Shown here: one piece after another, positions 38,801 to 52,100 of the stretch
How positions within the stretch are numbered: position 1 is the first letter of the stretch
Layout: each line of letters begins with the position of its first letter
Origin: Chaetorhynchus papuensis
Lineage: Eukaryota > Chordata > Aves > Passeriformes > Rhipiduridae
Direction of reading: 5' to 3'
Length of the DNA stretch: 64,000 nt
Assembly: GCA_013396525.1 (NCBI GenBank)
Contig: VWYX01000656.1
Location: 310,001 to 374,000 of the forward strand
The notes under the pieces: model-generated
The model's input: only the letters and a program-made list of their open reading frames with translations
Database searches by the model: none
Told to the model about the DNA's origin: nothing
Position numbers and translations under genes: made by a program

Positions 38801-41800
38801 CCAATTCCAGCTTATAGAGCTTGAATTTAAGATAATTGGGTGGATAGAAGCATTTCAGTTCTCTGACTTGGGAAGAAGAATAGCAACCCTCTATTAAAAA
38901 CAAATATTTTAAGAATAGGTCTTACGAATTTTGGTTTAGTGGTAAAAAGGAATATGAAGAAATTAGGTATTGGGATCCAAGCAGGTAAATGTAACTGTTA
39001 ATTCTCTCTGAGTTCTGTTTGTATGGACAATAACTTTGTTACAATATATGTGATATAGAGATACTTGTCCTAAGTTGCCTGGAACTACTTTGTTAGCAGC
39101 CGACGGTTTAATGGGTTTGTGAATCTCTTTGTTTTGACTGTAACTATGGGTGTAGACTCAATCTCGCTAGGCTTGCTGGGAAGATCCTTTGTTACTTGGG
39201 TATCAATACTGAATAAAAATGGAATTATGTAGCCTCACACTGACACCTAATCACTATTCACATTTAGTTGGAAGTCAGCTATGTCCACACGTCCCTTTAT
39301 TCTTTCTAAGTTCTTTTCTGATCAACATGCCAAAATTATTATACAAGTTGGATATTTTAGCAGAATTGTAGAGCAAAATTAACAGTTTTCTTACAAACAC
39401 ATTAAGGAAGCACTCTTGGAATTTTCCAAGAGTTTTTAACCTTTTCATACCCACAACACTTTGGATTTGATGGAACAAAATGTGAAGGTGTATAAAAGAT
39501 ATCTGTAAAGAATTGAGTCTTAAATGTATAGTCCAGAATATCTAATAATACACTCCTTGTGTGTTGGCAGAATTTCAGGGGACCCTCACTGTGTTGTGTG
39601 CAAGGATTCATTAACTCTCATATCATATGTACAATGACATTGTTGGGGTCACAACACAGAAATCCTGTGTCACAATGTTTGGTGGCAGAACAGCCCCATC
39701 TCATAAATGCTGAATGAAAATGGTTTTTATCATCCAATACGAGAACCTTCCCATGCAGGAATTTACCACTGGGTCATGGTGCCACACTGGTCAGTAAAAT
39801 GTTCTCTTACACAAATCACCATGTGCCATTCCATTCCCATTTCTGTAGCTCTACTGTAGAGCTTCCCAATAGTTTGAGGCTCGATTTCTGTCCACTTAGA
39901 TCTTTAACAAAAGTCTCCAATCTATAAACTGCAGCTGGAATACTCATGTGATCAATACTCATGTGATCAGTACTCATGTGATCAATGCTGTTGGATTTTT
40001 AGGTGAAACTGGACCATTGCACAAGGATGTCACTGGTGAGGATGTGAAATAAGTGTTTGTTGGTTCCTTCCCTGGTGTTAGATACAGATGGAGAGATGTT
40101 AAACTCTTTTAATCAGCACAGATAAATGTGTAACTGAATAATTATTTTATTCAAAGATGTGCTGCTTTAATAGTGGCAGTTTGAATCTTTTGAAATGATT
40201 CAGGTTTCATAGTCAGGGATTTCCCTGCAGGAGATTTCACGGTCAGGGATTTCCCTGCAGGAGATTTCACGTCTTGCATCTTTCAATTTGAAGCTCCTTT
40301 TTTAAAACATTCCTGCCTGTGAATCCTGAGGCATCTTCCCTCCTTCTCCTCCTTCTCCTCCTTCTCCTCCTTCTCCTCCTTCTCCTCCTTCTCCTCCTTC
40401 TCCTCCTTCTCCTCCTTCTCCTCCTNNNNNNNNNNNNNNNNNNNNNNNNNNNNNNNNNNNNNNNNNNNNNNNNNNNNNNNNNNNNNNNNNNNNNNNNNNN
40501 NNNNNNNNNNNNNNNNNNNNNNNNNNNNNNNNNNNNNNNNNNNNNNNNNNNNNNNNNNNNNNNNNNNNNNNNNNNNNNNNNNNNNNNNNNNNNNNNNNNN
40601 NNNNNNNNNNNNNNNNNNNNNNNNNNNNNNNNNNNNNNNNNNNNNNNNNNNNNNNNNNNNNNNNNNNNNNNNNNNNNNNNNNNNNNNNNNNNNNNNNNNN
40701 NNNNNNNNNNNNNNNNNNNNNNNNNNNNNNNNNNNNNNNNNNNNNNNNNNNNNNNNNNNNNNNNNNNNNNNNNNNNNNNNNNNNNNNNNNNNNNNNNNNN
40801 NNNNNNNNNNNNNNNNNNNNNNNNNNNNNNNNNNNNNNNNNNNNNNNNNNNNNNNNNNNNNNNNNNNNNNNNNNNNNNNNNNNNNNNNNNNNNNNNNNNN
40901 NNNNNCCCGGCTTCTTGATGGTTGTGTCTCAGGGGAGCTTTGTCTCTGAGCAGCCTCTTAGCACTGAATGTGACATTGTGTTGAACACTGATGGGGCTTG
41001 ATGCCTTCAGTTGCTGAAGATTTGCAGAAAAGGACAAGAATCTGTTTTGATGGGTCAAATGCATTAAAACACAGAGGAATCCTGGGTATATTTTCAGTTG
41101 GTTTTGCTTTAACTGAGGGAAGCTGTGAAAAGGCAGCCCAGAGAGGGTGTGGAGTCTCCCTCACTGGAGGTATTCCAGTCTGGACACAATCTGTGCCATG
41201 TGCTCTGGGATGGCCCTGCTGGAGCAGGGAGGTGGCACCAGGTGACCACTGGGCTCTTCCAGCCTGACCCATTTTGGGAGTGAGTGTACACTATTGCCCT
41301 GCAAACAAACCAGTCCCTTGCTGGCCTTTGGGTTCTGAAGTTTGTCTCTGGGCTGTGTGTAAAGGCAGATCAGATGGAGCTGCTGTGGCCAAACCCTGAG
41401 AATGTTGCTTAAAATAGGTAGTCCCTTGGTCTTCCTATGCACATAAGGATGAAGTGACCGTGGATAAATGGCTGGTGTACCTGGGAGAAAGTCTTTATAA
41501 ATAACTTTCTCTCTGTAGGATGCTGAGATGCCACATGAGGCTGTTGCATGTTGATCCTTTCCAGTTGGTGAGAAACAAGCAGTAGAAACAAGTTGGATTT
41601 ATTCTCAGTGTGTTTCTTGGCTCTGTTGTCCTATTGTTTTCTGTGGAGAATAAGAGGGCTGGATTGTCAGCAGCAAAGCTTCCTAAAATAAGTATGATAA
41701 TTGTATATATACATAAATAAAAAATATTAACAAAATAAATACTGCAAAGCTTTGTATAATCTCAAATATCTGTGCAACTAGGGGAGACTGGTACTTGTTT

Positions 41801-44800
41801 ATTTTGACAAAATTAAAAAGTGTGGTGGGAAATTTCCCAGGTAATTGGGACATAAAACGTCTCGTAACCAGTGTCTGAAGCTGCAGTCACTGAACAGTCT
41901 GGTGAGCTGGTGCTGCTTTCAGGGCTGTCACAGGAGCTGAGGTGCAGGAAGGTTTTGCTCTAACTTCAATTCACCTACCCTAAATCAGAGGGCTGTAATT
42001 CATCATTGTGCAGGTACAACAGAGCCTGGCTTAGGTTTTTAGGGCCAATATAGCACGTGTGCTTTGGAAAGGAAGGCTCATTCAATCCTTCCCTCTGCTC
42101 AGCTCCCTTTATCTCATGGAAGTAACTTAGTTTACCCCTCTCCAAACTAAAATACCCATTGTCTCTTTCAATATCACCATAGTTCCTGCCACTAAAAGGT
42201 GCTGGTAAAAGTAACTGACAGCTTTAGAACGTTATAGTTTTGTAACTTCCCACAGAGATTAAATAACTGGATGTGCTTGCAGGAGAGAACTTGCCACAGA
42301 ATCATGGAAAGGTTTGGGTTGCAAGGCACTTTAAAGATCATCTCATTCCAGCCTCCCGCCTTGGCTTAGGGAACCTTCCACTGGAGTGTAAGGGCTTTCT
42401 TTTGCTGATTAATTTGGGATTCTCTGTCACTAGTGTCACACGCACTGACAGTGTCTACAGTGTGTGTTTGACTGCAAGACAAAGGATGTGGTGAGTCCCC
42501 CTGAATCAGTTCCAGGGGACTGTGCCCTGTCCAGGCTGGTACTGTGTTCCCTCCCTGTTCCCTTGGACTCAGAGCTGGGAGAAGAGGCAAGTCAGCCACA
42601 CTGGTGGTAAAACAGCACTGAGACAACTCCTGAAGTAATCCCTGTCCATGGCCATGTTTGGTTTTGGTATGTTTCCCCCCCCCATTCTTTTATTAGTTTT
42701 GTCCCAAATATTCTGGAGGCAAATTGCAGAAGTTTTATTGCTGTTACTCCTATTTGTTCCAATTGCACTGACCTTTTATTTCTTTTCCATGGGGATTTGG
42801 CTCAGAACTGTCACTCATGCCTTCAACTTTTAATGAACTGCTTTTAATCCATAAAAGTTTTGGTGGAAGGGAGAACACTGAGTACAGAATCAGGAGTGCT
42901 CCTTTAAGTAGCAAACTGCAGAGAGGCTGTGCTGAAATCCAGGGTTAACTCTCTCTTTTTTTCTCACTTGTTTGCAGGATGCTACAGTTATCTCCCACCT
43001 CATGGCACTGCTCAGTAGGTCTCGATACACACAAGAATACATATGTCAGATCTTCTCCCACTGCTGCAAAGTAAGAAAGACAATTTGTGTTCTCTATGCA
43101 ACTTGTAGTTCTGGCCTGTAAGAACTGTGCGTGTGCTGCCTTTTGTGGCAGCAATTTTGGGCCAGTTTTGAACTGGTGCTGCTCTGCATTTGCTGCAGAT
43201 TTATCGGGGTCAATATATGCTGCTCTGCAGTAAAAGAAAATATGCAAATATGTTGGGTTTTTGTAGGCTTTGGCTACTAAACAAAGCCAACAGTCTGGGC
43301 AATTATCAGCCTTCATTATTAGCACTGTAAATCTTGGAAGACTTCTGGTTTTCCTCTGAAAGTCTCAGGACAGTGTGGGCACCTCTTTGCAGAGGTTGTG
43401 CAGCTGCTTTCAGCAGCTCTAAACACAGAGACTGTTCTCTAAGAGGTGCTGTTGGTTGAGAGGAAAAGAAATGATCTTCTCAGCTAAGCTCTATCAGTGA
43501 CAGGTTCATCCAGATACATGTTCTTTCCTGCTATGTAATGCAATTCTGTTGATAGGAGCAAACTGATTTAAAACCAGCAGCAACCCCACCCCAAACATAG
43601 TTTTGTCTTTCCCTCCCCCCACTCCAAGTTTCCACACAGCACCAGTTTTTATTGTTGCAGTTTTTTGGGAGTTACTGTACCAGTAAGTTATACAATAACT
43701 GTATCAAAATAATTCAGGGTAGGAAATGAGATTTTTACAGTGTCTTTCCCTTTTAGTAACAGTTTAAAACTAAAGGATCATAGATTGTGTACTAACAAAT
43801 GAGAAAGTTCCTAAGTTTATGAATTTGTAAGTATTTACCTTGAAAAATATCTTTCTACTTTATCACTTACAATGAGTCCTCTGGAACTGTGAGTTATTCC
43901 TTTGTTAAGTATCTGTGTTCCTCTGCCTTGACTGTTATTTATGTACACTCATCTCATTGCATTTCTTCTGCTGAGTGAAGCTGAGGACTGAAAACTGCCC
44001 GTTTAGGGGATATAAAGATAGAACTCAGCTGCTAATATTTAGAGAACTGTTTAAAGAAAACATGAAGACAAAATCCTGGACCATGGAAGTTCACATATAT
44101 ACCTAATAGTGGAAAAAAATTTGGTATTTTAGGAAAAAAATGCACCAGTGAGGCATCTCCTGTTTAAGTGCCCTTGAAAGTCTCCTTAATAGGCTGAGAA
44201 GCTCGAACAGGTGAAAAATCAGGCCATGCTGGCCTACAGGAAAAATAACCCAGGACTAATTATAGGGTGGTAGAGGAGTCAGTTTATACAATCAGGGATT
44301 GGCTCTGGGAATATAAACCCTGTTGGCTGGGAGAGAACAGAAAACAGTTATTGTCAGCTTTTTCCAAAGGAGTTATTTCCTTGCAACTCCAGCAACTCCC
44401 GGTGACTTGCACATCTGAAATGTTGTTAACAGAGCAAATGCACAGTCAGGAAGGTCTTCTGAACTCACCATTCCGTTTTGAGTGCCTCCTCCACCCCCCA
44501 CATCTCTCTCAAATTTTACAGTGAATGTCTGGAAAAAATCAAGTTTTTGGAAAGAAGTTGTTGGCTGTGTGAACAGAGAGAAACATGGCTGCACAAGAAA
44601 GGCAGGGTGATGGGTATGAGTGTTAGGAAATGCTTGCATTTGCAGAATAAACAGCTGCATAACAAAGAAAAATATTTGAGGTTGAGTAAACAGATCATCA
44701 CAAATGTTACATTGATCAAAAACTCATTTCTCTTGCCCAGGCAAATGCAGCTGTTCAGCAAAAATCTGAAATGTCCTCTTCCTTCTATTTTGTTTGGTTT

Positions 44801-47800
44801 TGGAGTTTCAGGTTTATAAGGTCACTTATTGTATTTTCAGACAGAACAAAATACATCTAATACGGTAAAGATAAATTTGCAGGGGATTTTCCGACTTCAA
44901 TGAATAGGCAAAGTACGTTCTTAAAATTAAAAAAAATAATATATACCGAAAGTTTCAGTATTCATTACATTTTAAATGAAGACTCCATCTTCCTCCAGAA
45001 GGCCCTGAGTGAGAGAACCTTTCTTATTTCTCCCTGAAGCAATAGGTTACTGTAAACAAGCCTTGGTATTTAGGTAAGGCTCAGGATATGTTCTAAGAGG
45101 CACTGATGCTTTTATTTCTCTTTTTCCTCATCTTAGTAGATGTATTAATTGAACTAACAGTGACTTCTCACAGCTCCTGCCCTCCTTGTCCCTGCGCCGT
45201 TCTCAGCTCACAGCTGGTGCCGCCAGTTCTTTCTCTGCCTTTCCAGCATCTTTTGTTGGCTTCTCAGGTTCTGCCTTGCCTGCTCCCTGGAGAAGCTCAG
45301 ACCCCTTCTAGAGCTAGGAAATCCATCATTTGGGTTCCTAGCATATTGCTGCTGCTTTCTGCTTTTGCTGCTCTCTTTTGCTGCTTCTCCCTGTGTGTTT
45401 AGAGTTAAAATTAATGGCTGAGGAGCATTGCCCCTGGAGAAGAGCCATCCTGAGCAAGGGAAAGTGTTGATTTACAGGGGAGCAGATGCAGTTCTTAACA
45501 TACAGAGCCAGGATTCTATCAACATAGAAGCAAAGAAGTAAACTGAAATCAGGCTGATGTACCTGGGATGTGAAAATGCAAGTCAAAATTTACTTTTTAA
45601 AGGTCTCTCTATCTCAGTTCATTTGTTTTCAGAGCAAGTGGTGTGAGTAGGTAGAATTTACTGTTTTAATGGTCAAACTAAAGAGGTGAGGTATATGTTT
45701 GGAAACTTCTGGAACTTATATTTGAAAGTGGTGACATCTCTGCATAAGTAATAATTTCACTGCCAGTTGAAAATTGAAGTCTGGTGTCTGGGAAGGGTCC
45801 AGGATAAAGCCTGTAACCAAGGCAGCTTCCCCCAGGCCTCTTCTCTTGGGTGACCTTAGGCTGCTGCTGGATCCCTGCCCCAAGGGACAAAGGCACTTAG
45901 GTCCCTGCTTCTCACTGTGGAATGAGTTGTTACATTGTGCTATCCTAATGTGTCCTTGAAAATTGGCACTGTATGATGGAAAGCTGTGCAAGAAGTGATG
46001 TTTATTCCTGACATATGTCAGTCATTCGTATTTGGAGAACAAGATCACTGTCAGAGGAGTGGGACTCTGTCGCTGTACCCAAGGTGGAACAAAACCAGGC
46101 AGCCTTGCTGTTAAACTGGGGCCTGAACTGCTTGGAAATGCTACATCATATTCTCAAGTTTTCACCTTTATATTTGCAGCTGTCCCTGTTTATGGGTTAG
46201 TGCTCACCTGCTGGTGCTGGTTGGTGTGTGCAAACACAGCGTGTACAGATGAAATATTTCATGTACATCCAGTTGTGCAACTCAGCTACACACCCAGGTG
46301 TCACCTCTGTACAGGCATCTGTCCTGCTTGCACAGAATCTGCCACCTGCATCCCATGGAGGAATAGCTAATACTTGGGAATTACTAGATCTAGGGCAGTG
46401 TGGTTTCTTTTACTTTAAACTCACTCATTTTTTTCACATATTTCAATATCTGTTCTTCAGCTCCAACACTGGCATAGCTGCGGCTTTAACTCATTGCCTC
46501 AGCCACTTCTGTGTGCCAATGTAAGTGGTTTTCCTCCTTCAACCCTGCTGTTTTAATTGCATTTTTTGGTAGAAAGCTCTTGGTGGCAGTAGCAGCTGAA
46601 GCATCTCTTAAAGCACCAGATATGTTACGTCTGAAAGTAATTTTATGCTTTTTTTCTTAGAGGAAGAGATATTCTAAAAATGTTCTTTTGACTGCAAAAG
46701 GAGTCTGATTTCAGCTATATCTCAGATTTGAAGATAATGTGTCACTGATGCCTGCCAGGGTGTAAGAGGTGCCATAAACTCAGCTGGGTTTGAACAAGAG
46801 ATTAAGGAGTGAAGAGACTTTCTTCACTTGCAGATTAGTCAAGGAAATGCACGGAGGGATGATAAATGCCGTGGCATCCTATAAGCTGAATTTAAATGTG
46901 CATAGCCTGTGCTTAATGCAGAGGTGACCAGAGCTGTGAACCTCCTTTTAAAGAGAGGTTTGCAAGTCACAGATCAGCTTTGGCAAGAGACTGCTGAGGG
47001 CTGCAGGTATTGAGATTTCATGTTGTTTTTTTCAACCTCATGGAGGTTTTTTCAACCTTGTCATGCTACAGAAGTTCTGGGACCTTTCTCCTGCAAAATT
47101 TAATATTTGTGTTGGCTGTTTTGGAAAAAATACTGACATATCAGCCATTGGCAGCTTAGATCTTGAAGTCAATAAATAGGTGATGGCTAGCTGGATTTAT
47201 AGCCAAATATGCTTGAAACTAAAATAATAAATAATAAGAAACTGGAGAAAAATGTGAATCTCCTCTCAAAGCACTGTCACTCTGGAACCAGTTTTAGAAG
47301 AAATCTCTTCCCTTCTGCAGTTGAAAATAACAGTGAAGAAGACCTTAGTGATTGGTGATCTTTTTTGGGATTTGTAGAGAAAATCAGGAGCTCTCAGCTG
47401 TTTCCAATAGGAAGAGTAGAAACAGAAGTTCTCTATCCATGTTTCTTCATTTGTGAGAACTAATGTCATTGCCTGTTGAAGGAGAGAGTGGATATGATTA
47501 CCAGAGAAGGAACAAATGCTATAAAAATATGAGTTGAAGTTGTTGATGTTAAAAAAAAAAAAAAAATTGTTATGCCAGCTGATTACAAAGTAAATGTTAG
47601 GAAATGTGTCTTAAATATTTACCAGTGAATTGCAGATAGTGGAAACCTCTTACATGTTGTTTTAAAAACCCTGTGTTATGTTTCCTTTGAAGGGTCCAGA
47701 TCACCAGACAATCTTATTTAACCATGGAGCTGTTCAGAATATTGCACATCTGTTGGTCTCCACCTCCTACAAAGTAAGACATTACAACTACTCTGTGTTT

Positions 47801-49158
47801 AACATGAATTTATGAAGGGAATTCAAATGGAGATTGTAAAAACCTCGACTGTGCCTGTGAACCAAAGCTATAAACAGGTCCGATGTATATTTGGAGAGTA
47901 ACAGTTGCTTTTACTTGTCGTATTCTGTCAAAACCAGAGCTATTACACTGTAAAGTTAAAGCAGCAATAATGAAAACAGGGCTGGCTGGCGTTGCTCCAA
48001 AGGGGAACAGGCACTTGGCAACCCAAGTGGTCTGATTTGTTGAACAGTAAATGAGAATAAGAAGGTAAGCTGAAGAGAAGCAAATGTGGTCTGTCCTAAA
48101 AAGAAAGGCATACCTATAAAAATATATGGTTGTGGAATGTGTGGAGGCCACCAGCTGCCCGTGTATTGTGCTCCCTGCATTCCTGAGTCTCAGCTCCCTT
48201 CTCTGGTATGTTCTGGAAGTCCATCCCAGACTATCTGAAAGCAGCACCTCAGAGGACAAGCATCACACTCTTCCTGTAACTTGGTTGCCAGGAGGGCCAG
48301 CTCCTTCTCAGTCCTTCCACTTGTAAAGGCAAAGACATAGTTTAAATATGTGCAGCTGTAGAAGGGCAAGTCAAAAACTAATATCTGAAATAATCTAGGT
48401 TCTCTGATCTGGGAAGGTGATAATGGTTCATCTTCCCTGTGTCAAAAATGAAGTTTTAAAGATTTCAGAAATGAGGCAGCCATGAAACATTGATTAAATC
48501 AAAACTTTGGAGTGAAGAAGGAGGAGCCAAGATGAAGAAATTTGTCAATCCTTTTCATCCAGGTGGTACCTGAGGCTATGTAATGGCAGTAAAACTTACA
48601 GTGTATATTTGTTTTAAGATTAGTTTGGAATCACTTCAGCTGGATGTTTCTCTTTAGACATTTTATTAAGCCCACCTTTAAAGGATTCTGAAACATAAAT
48701 CTCAAGGGCACATATTTCTGATCCTCTAATGTACTTACGAGTCCTGAAAAGAAAAGGTACTATTGTTATGTGCTCTATTCTCCTGTTGGTTCTTACACAT
48801 TTGTGAAGCATCACAAATAAGACCAGTATTTCCTGTTTAGTTCCCAAGTTTTATCCTTGCTGCTTTTCTTCACAGGGTTTACAACATCCCCTACAGAAGG
48901 GTAGCTCCAACAGAAGTCAGGGTGTGAGTTAGATGTTTCCATCTGCCTTTTGTTCTCCACCTCCATTTCTTGTTGATTATACAGCATGGTTTTCTATGAG
49001 CCTATCCAGCAGTATAGCCCAGTTTTGCTTTGAAGTCAGTGTTGATATTTCATATTTTTATGCTTTTACACAGGTCCGAATGCAGGCATTGAAATGCTTC
49101 TCAGTTCTAGCCTTTGAAAACCCCCAGGTATCCATGACTCTGGTAAATGGTGAGTGCA

Positions 49159-49196
<38 letters not shown>

Positions 49197-52100
49197 TTGA
49201 GACTCACTTTTTGCCTGGCTCAATGAGAATGACTTGGAGCTCTCTCTCTTTGCAGTGTCTGTTGATGGAGAATTGTTACCACAGATTTTTGTGAAGATGT
49301 TACAAAGGGACAAGCCCATTGAAATGCAGCTCACGTCAGCCAAATGGTAATTGTCTTCAGGAATTTGGGAAATAGCAGGGAGTTTAATCCTTTCTGTGTA
49401 ACTGCTCCCTTCTTGCTTGTTCCAAAGTAATATGGGATGTAAAATCTTAGGAATAATTAGAGATACTGTTTGCATTATCTAAATCCTTGAGCGAGTGGCT
49501 CTCACCCCATTTTTATAATGTAACTTTCACTCTTTGCTGCCCATAAACAGGGAAAAATATTGGCTGGGCAGCAGTTTTGTGAGGAATGCGTGTTCAGCCA
49601 TATGGGTTCTCAGAAGTATCTTGGATTTTATGATACGTTTTGCTTTGAACAGGCAGAGCACAGTCCTGAGCTGTCATCCTTGGTGGCTGTGCTGTGTTGG
49701 AGACTGTGCACCAAGATGATGGGAGAGCAGAGTTAGTCCCTCTTCCCAACTGTTTTAAATAAAATAGATTTTTCTTCAGGCTTCATGTGCTCATACAGCA
49801 GAATTAATGTTGTTAATTAATTTTGTACTTCAGCTTCCCTGCTGGTGTGGGCACATTTGTGTGTTCATATTCATAATGACTTTCTACTCAGTGACAAGAT
49901 GTGACCCAGTTCCATAATACCAGTTCCCGGGTCATGCTCACTGCATAAGCTGGGATTGACACCCTTTAGGACCATTTTCCTTTTCTTGTGTTGATAATAA
50001 TAGAATAAATCACTCAATTTAAAGAGATAAAATTACCCATTGCTATAAACTACTAAAATTAAGTTTAACTCAGGAGTTTGGTTGCTGATCTATTGTTTGA
50101 TTATTCTTTTAGTTTTTAAAGGCTTTTTTTGATGAGGTGAAGTGAGTTCTCTGAGTTCACCAAACAATTTCTCAGCTACTTGTGTCAGTACAGGTCTCTT
50201 GATTCTGGGTGAGGAACAGGTGGGGTAGGTAGGACCTGTGACTCTCTGCTCATGGTGCCAGGCTGTGATGCCCTAACTCATTCATGAAAGCAGTTTCAGT
50301 GATGTGCATGTGTATGAGGGGGGTTCTTGAGTAATCCCACTCCATGTAGGAGGTCTGTCTTGGGACCTCCCAGCCTCCCTTCCAACCACAATTGGCCCAA
50401 GCAGTCTGGTTTTACTGGTTTTGTTAGGCAATTCTTAGTGAAGAAGGCAAGTGAAATTAATTGCAGCAGTCACAGTTCTGATTGATTCATGTGTTTCTTT
50501 AAGAAGTCAGAAAATACAAAGAGAATGACATATTTAAAATTAATTTTTGTTACTAATCTCGAGATATAAAGCAGTTGACAAGTCATAAAGACAGGCTGGA
50601 GTTAAAAGAATTGTTTTGGGATGGACACTCCCAGGTCTACTGGTGTTCTTTGCTGATTGAAGGAATTGGGTACAGAGCCCATCTTTTGCTGTTGCTTTGC
50701 AGAACTTTGGCTCAGCTGGACCTTTGAAAGCATGAAAGTAAGTGATGTGGTGAAAAGCAACAAAAGAAAATTGCAGGAAGATGGCAGACAAACCAGTATC
50801 TTGAATTTCAGATTTGGTTTCTAATTAGTCCACAGGCACTCATCCTTCTTAGGGCTCTCAGTTTTACAGCAGTCCTGGAGTTTGCAAAGCCTTGCTGGTT
50901 TTTCTGCTATAGGTCCATCCCCTACCTGATTGCCTCCAAGTCAGACTCTCTCTTCCTTTTTCCTAATGAGAGTAGTAGGTGAAATTGTCACAGATCATCT
51001 TTTTTTCTACTTGTAAATTAGATTTCAGTCCTACCTTGCCAGCTTCAGTCAGTTAATCTGCAGTTCCTCTGATTTATCATTAGACTCCTTGGAATACAGA
51101 TCTAGAAGGGTTTTTCCTTTTGAACCTTCTCTGAAATTTCTATTTTAATCCAGACTGGCATACAAGACTACTTTAAGTTCCCTTTTTTTCCTTCAACAAT
51201 TGAAGTAGACTTGGAAGACTCAAGGCAATATCTCTTGATTGAAATGGAGCAAAAATCCTTCCCTTGAGCAGCAGTGTTGGCACAGAGGGAAGAGCAGGAA
51301 GCCCCTTGGGAGAGTGCTCTGCAGCTACAAATGGAGCAGTAACCTTTTCTGCTAAAATCACCAGAATTGCATCCAGCTAAGCCAAGCCTATGTTACCTGA
51401 AGTAAAAAATTACTTTCTTTCGTTTCTGAACTAGAGCTACTTTTCCTGGCAAATAGGGTCTCATTGGACTAAATGGCAGCTGCAGGATGGGTGCTTTCCT
51501 CCTGACTGTGCAGGTGTGAAAATTGAGTTTCCTGCTGTCAGCTGCAAGGCTTGGGCAGTAAAAGTTTAGCAGATGATCTCTGTGCTAACATTCAAGTCTT
51601 ATCTCTTACTTTCTGAGAAATAATATATAAAGAGACTTCTGATTGTGGGATTTTTAGCTGTGGCTGTATTCAGAACTGGGATCAGTGTTGTTGCTGCGAA
51701 GAGGTGAAAGAACTCACTCTGGGCCCTTGGAAGGAGCTCAGGGCTGTGGTGAAGCACACCACGGTTATATGAGCATGTTGCTGCTCCTTAGCTGAGCAGT
51801 TCTGATTGACCCTGTGTACAACTTCAGCCTGCCCAACTGAGGGTCCAAATGCGTTAGTTTAAAGTCACCTTTACTGAAATACAGTTACATTCTTTAACCT
51901 CCACTGTGGCATGATAAAAGCCAGTTCCAACGGTTAGTTCAGAAGCTAAAACAAAAGCTGCCGGTGCACAGCAGTTCCCCTCCAGCTCCATTGCACTGCC
52001 TTGTAGCAGAGCAGGTAAAATCTAAACCACTTCAAAGTGAAACACTTTTTTTGGTGGGTGAACTATTTTGCATTTCTGGTAGCTTGGGGCACTTTACAAG

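Larger units (their letters stand above)
34971..42977 (+). other. ARMC8: ARMC8 intron 5 (8.0 kb) with assembly gap
   Basis: This is the most repeat-laden intron. It holds the (CCAT)14 tract, a 15-bp triplication (39939), a 30-bp duplication (40211), the (CTTCTCCTC)n tract ending in 480 N, and two CR1 fragments (41135 and 42291). Nothing coding is supported. Confidence 0.85.

Noticed and set aside
40267..41064. Open frames of 199 and 265 codons with poly-Leu or poly-Arg
   Set aside because: They are translations of the (CTTCTCCTC)n repeat and of 480 unread bases, not proteins.
50340..50395. Possible worn CR1 tail (TCCCTTCCAACCACAA)
   Set aside because: The resemblance covers under 25 bp and lacks the terminal repeat, so it cannot be told from chance.
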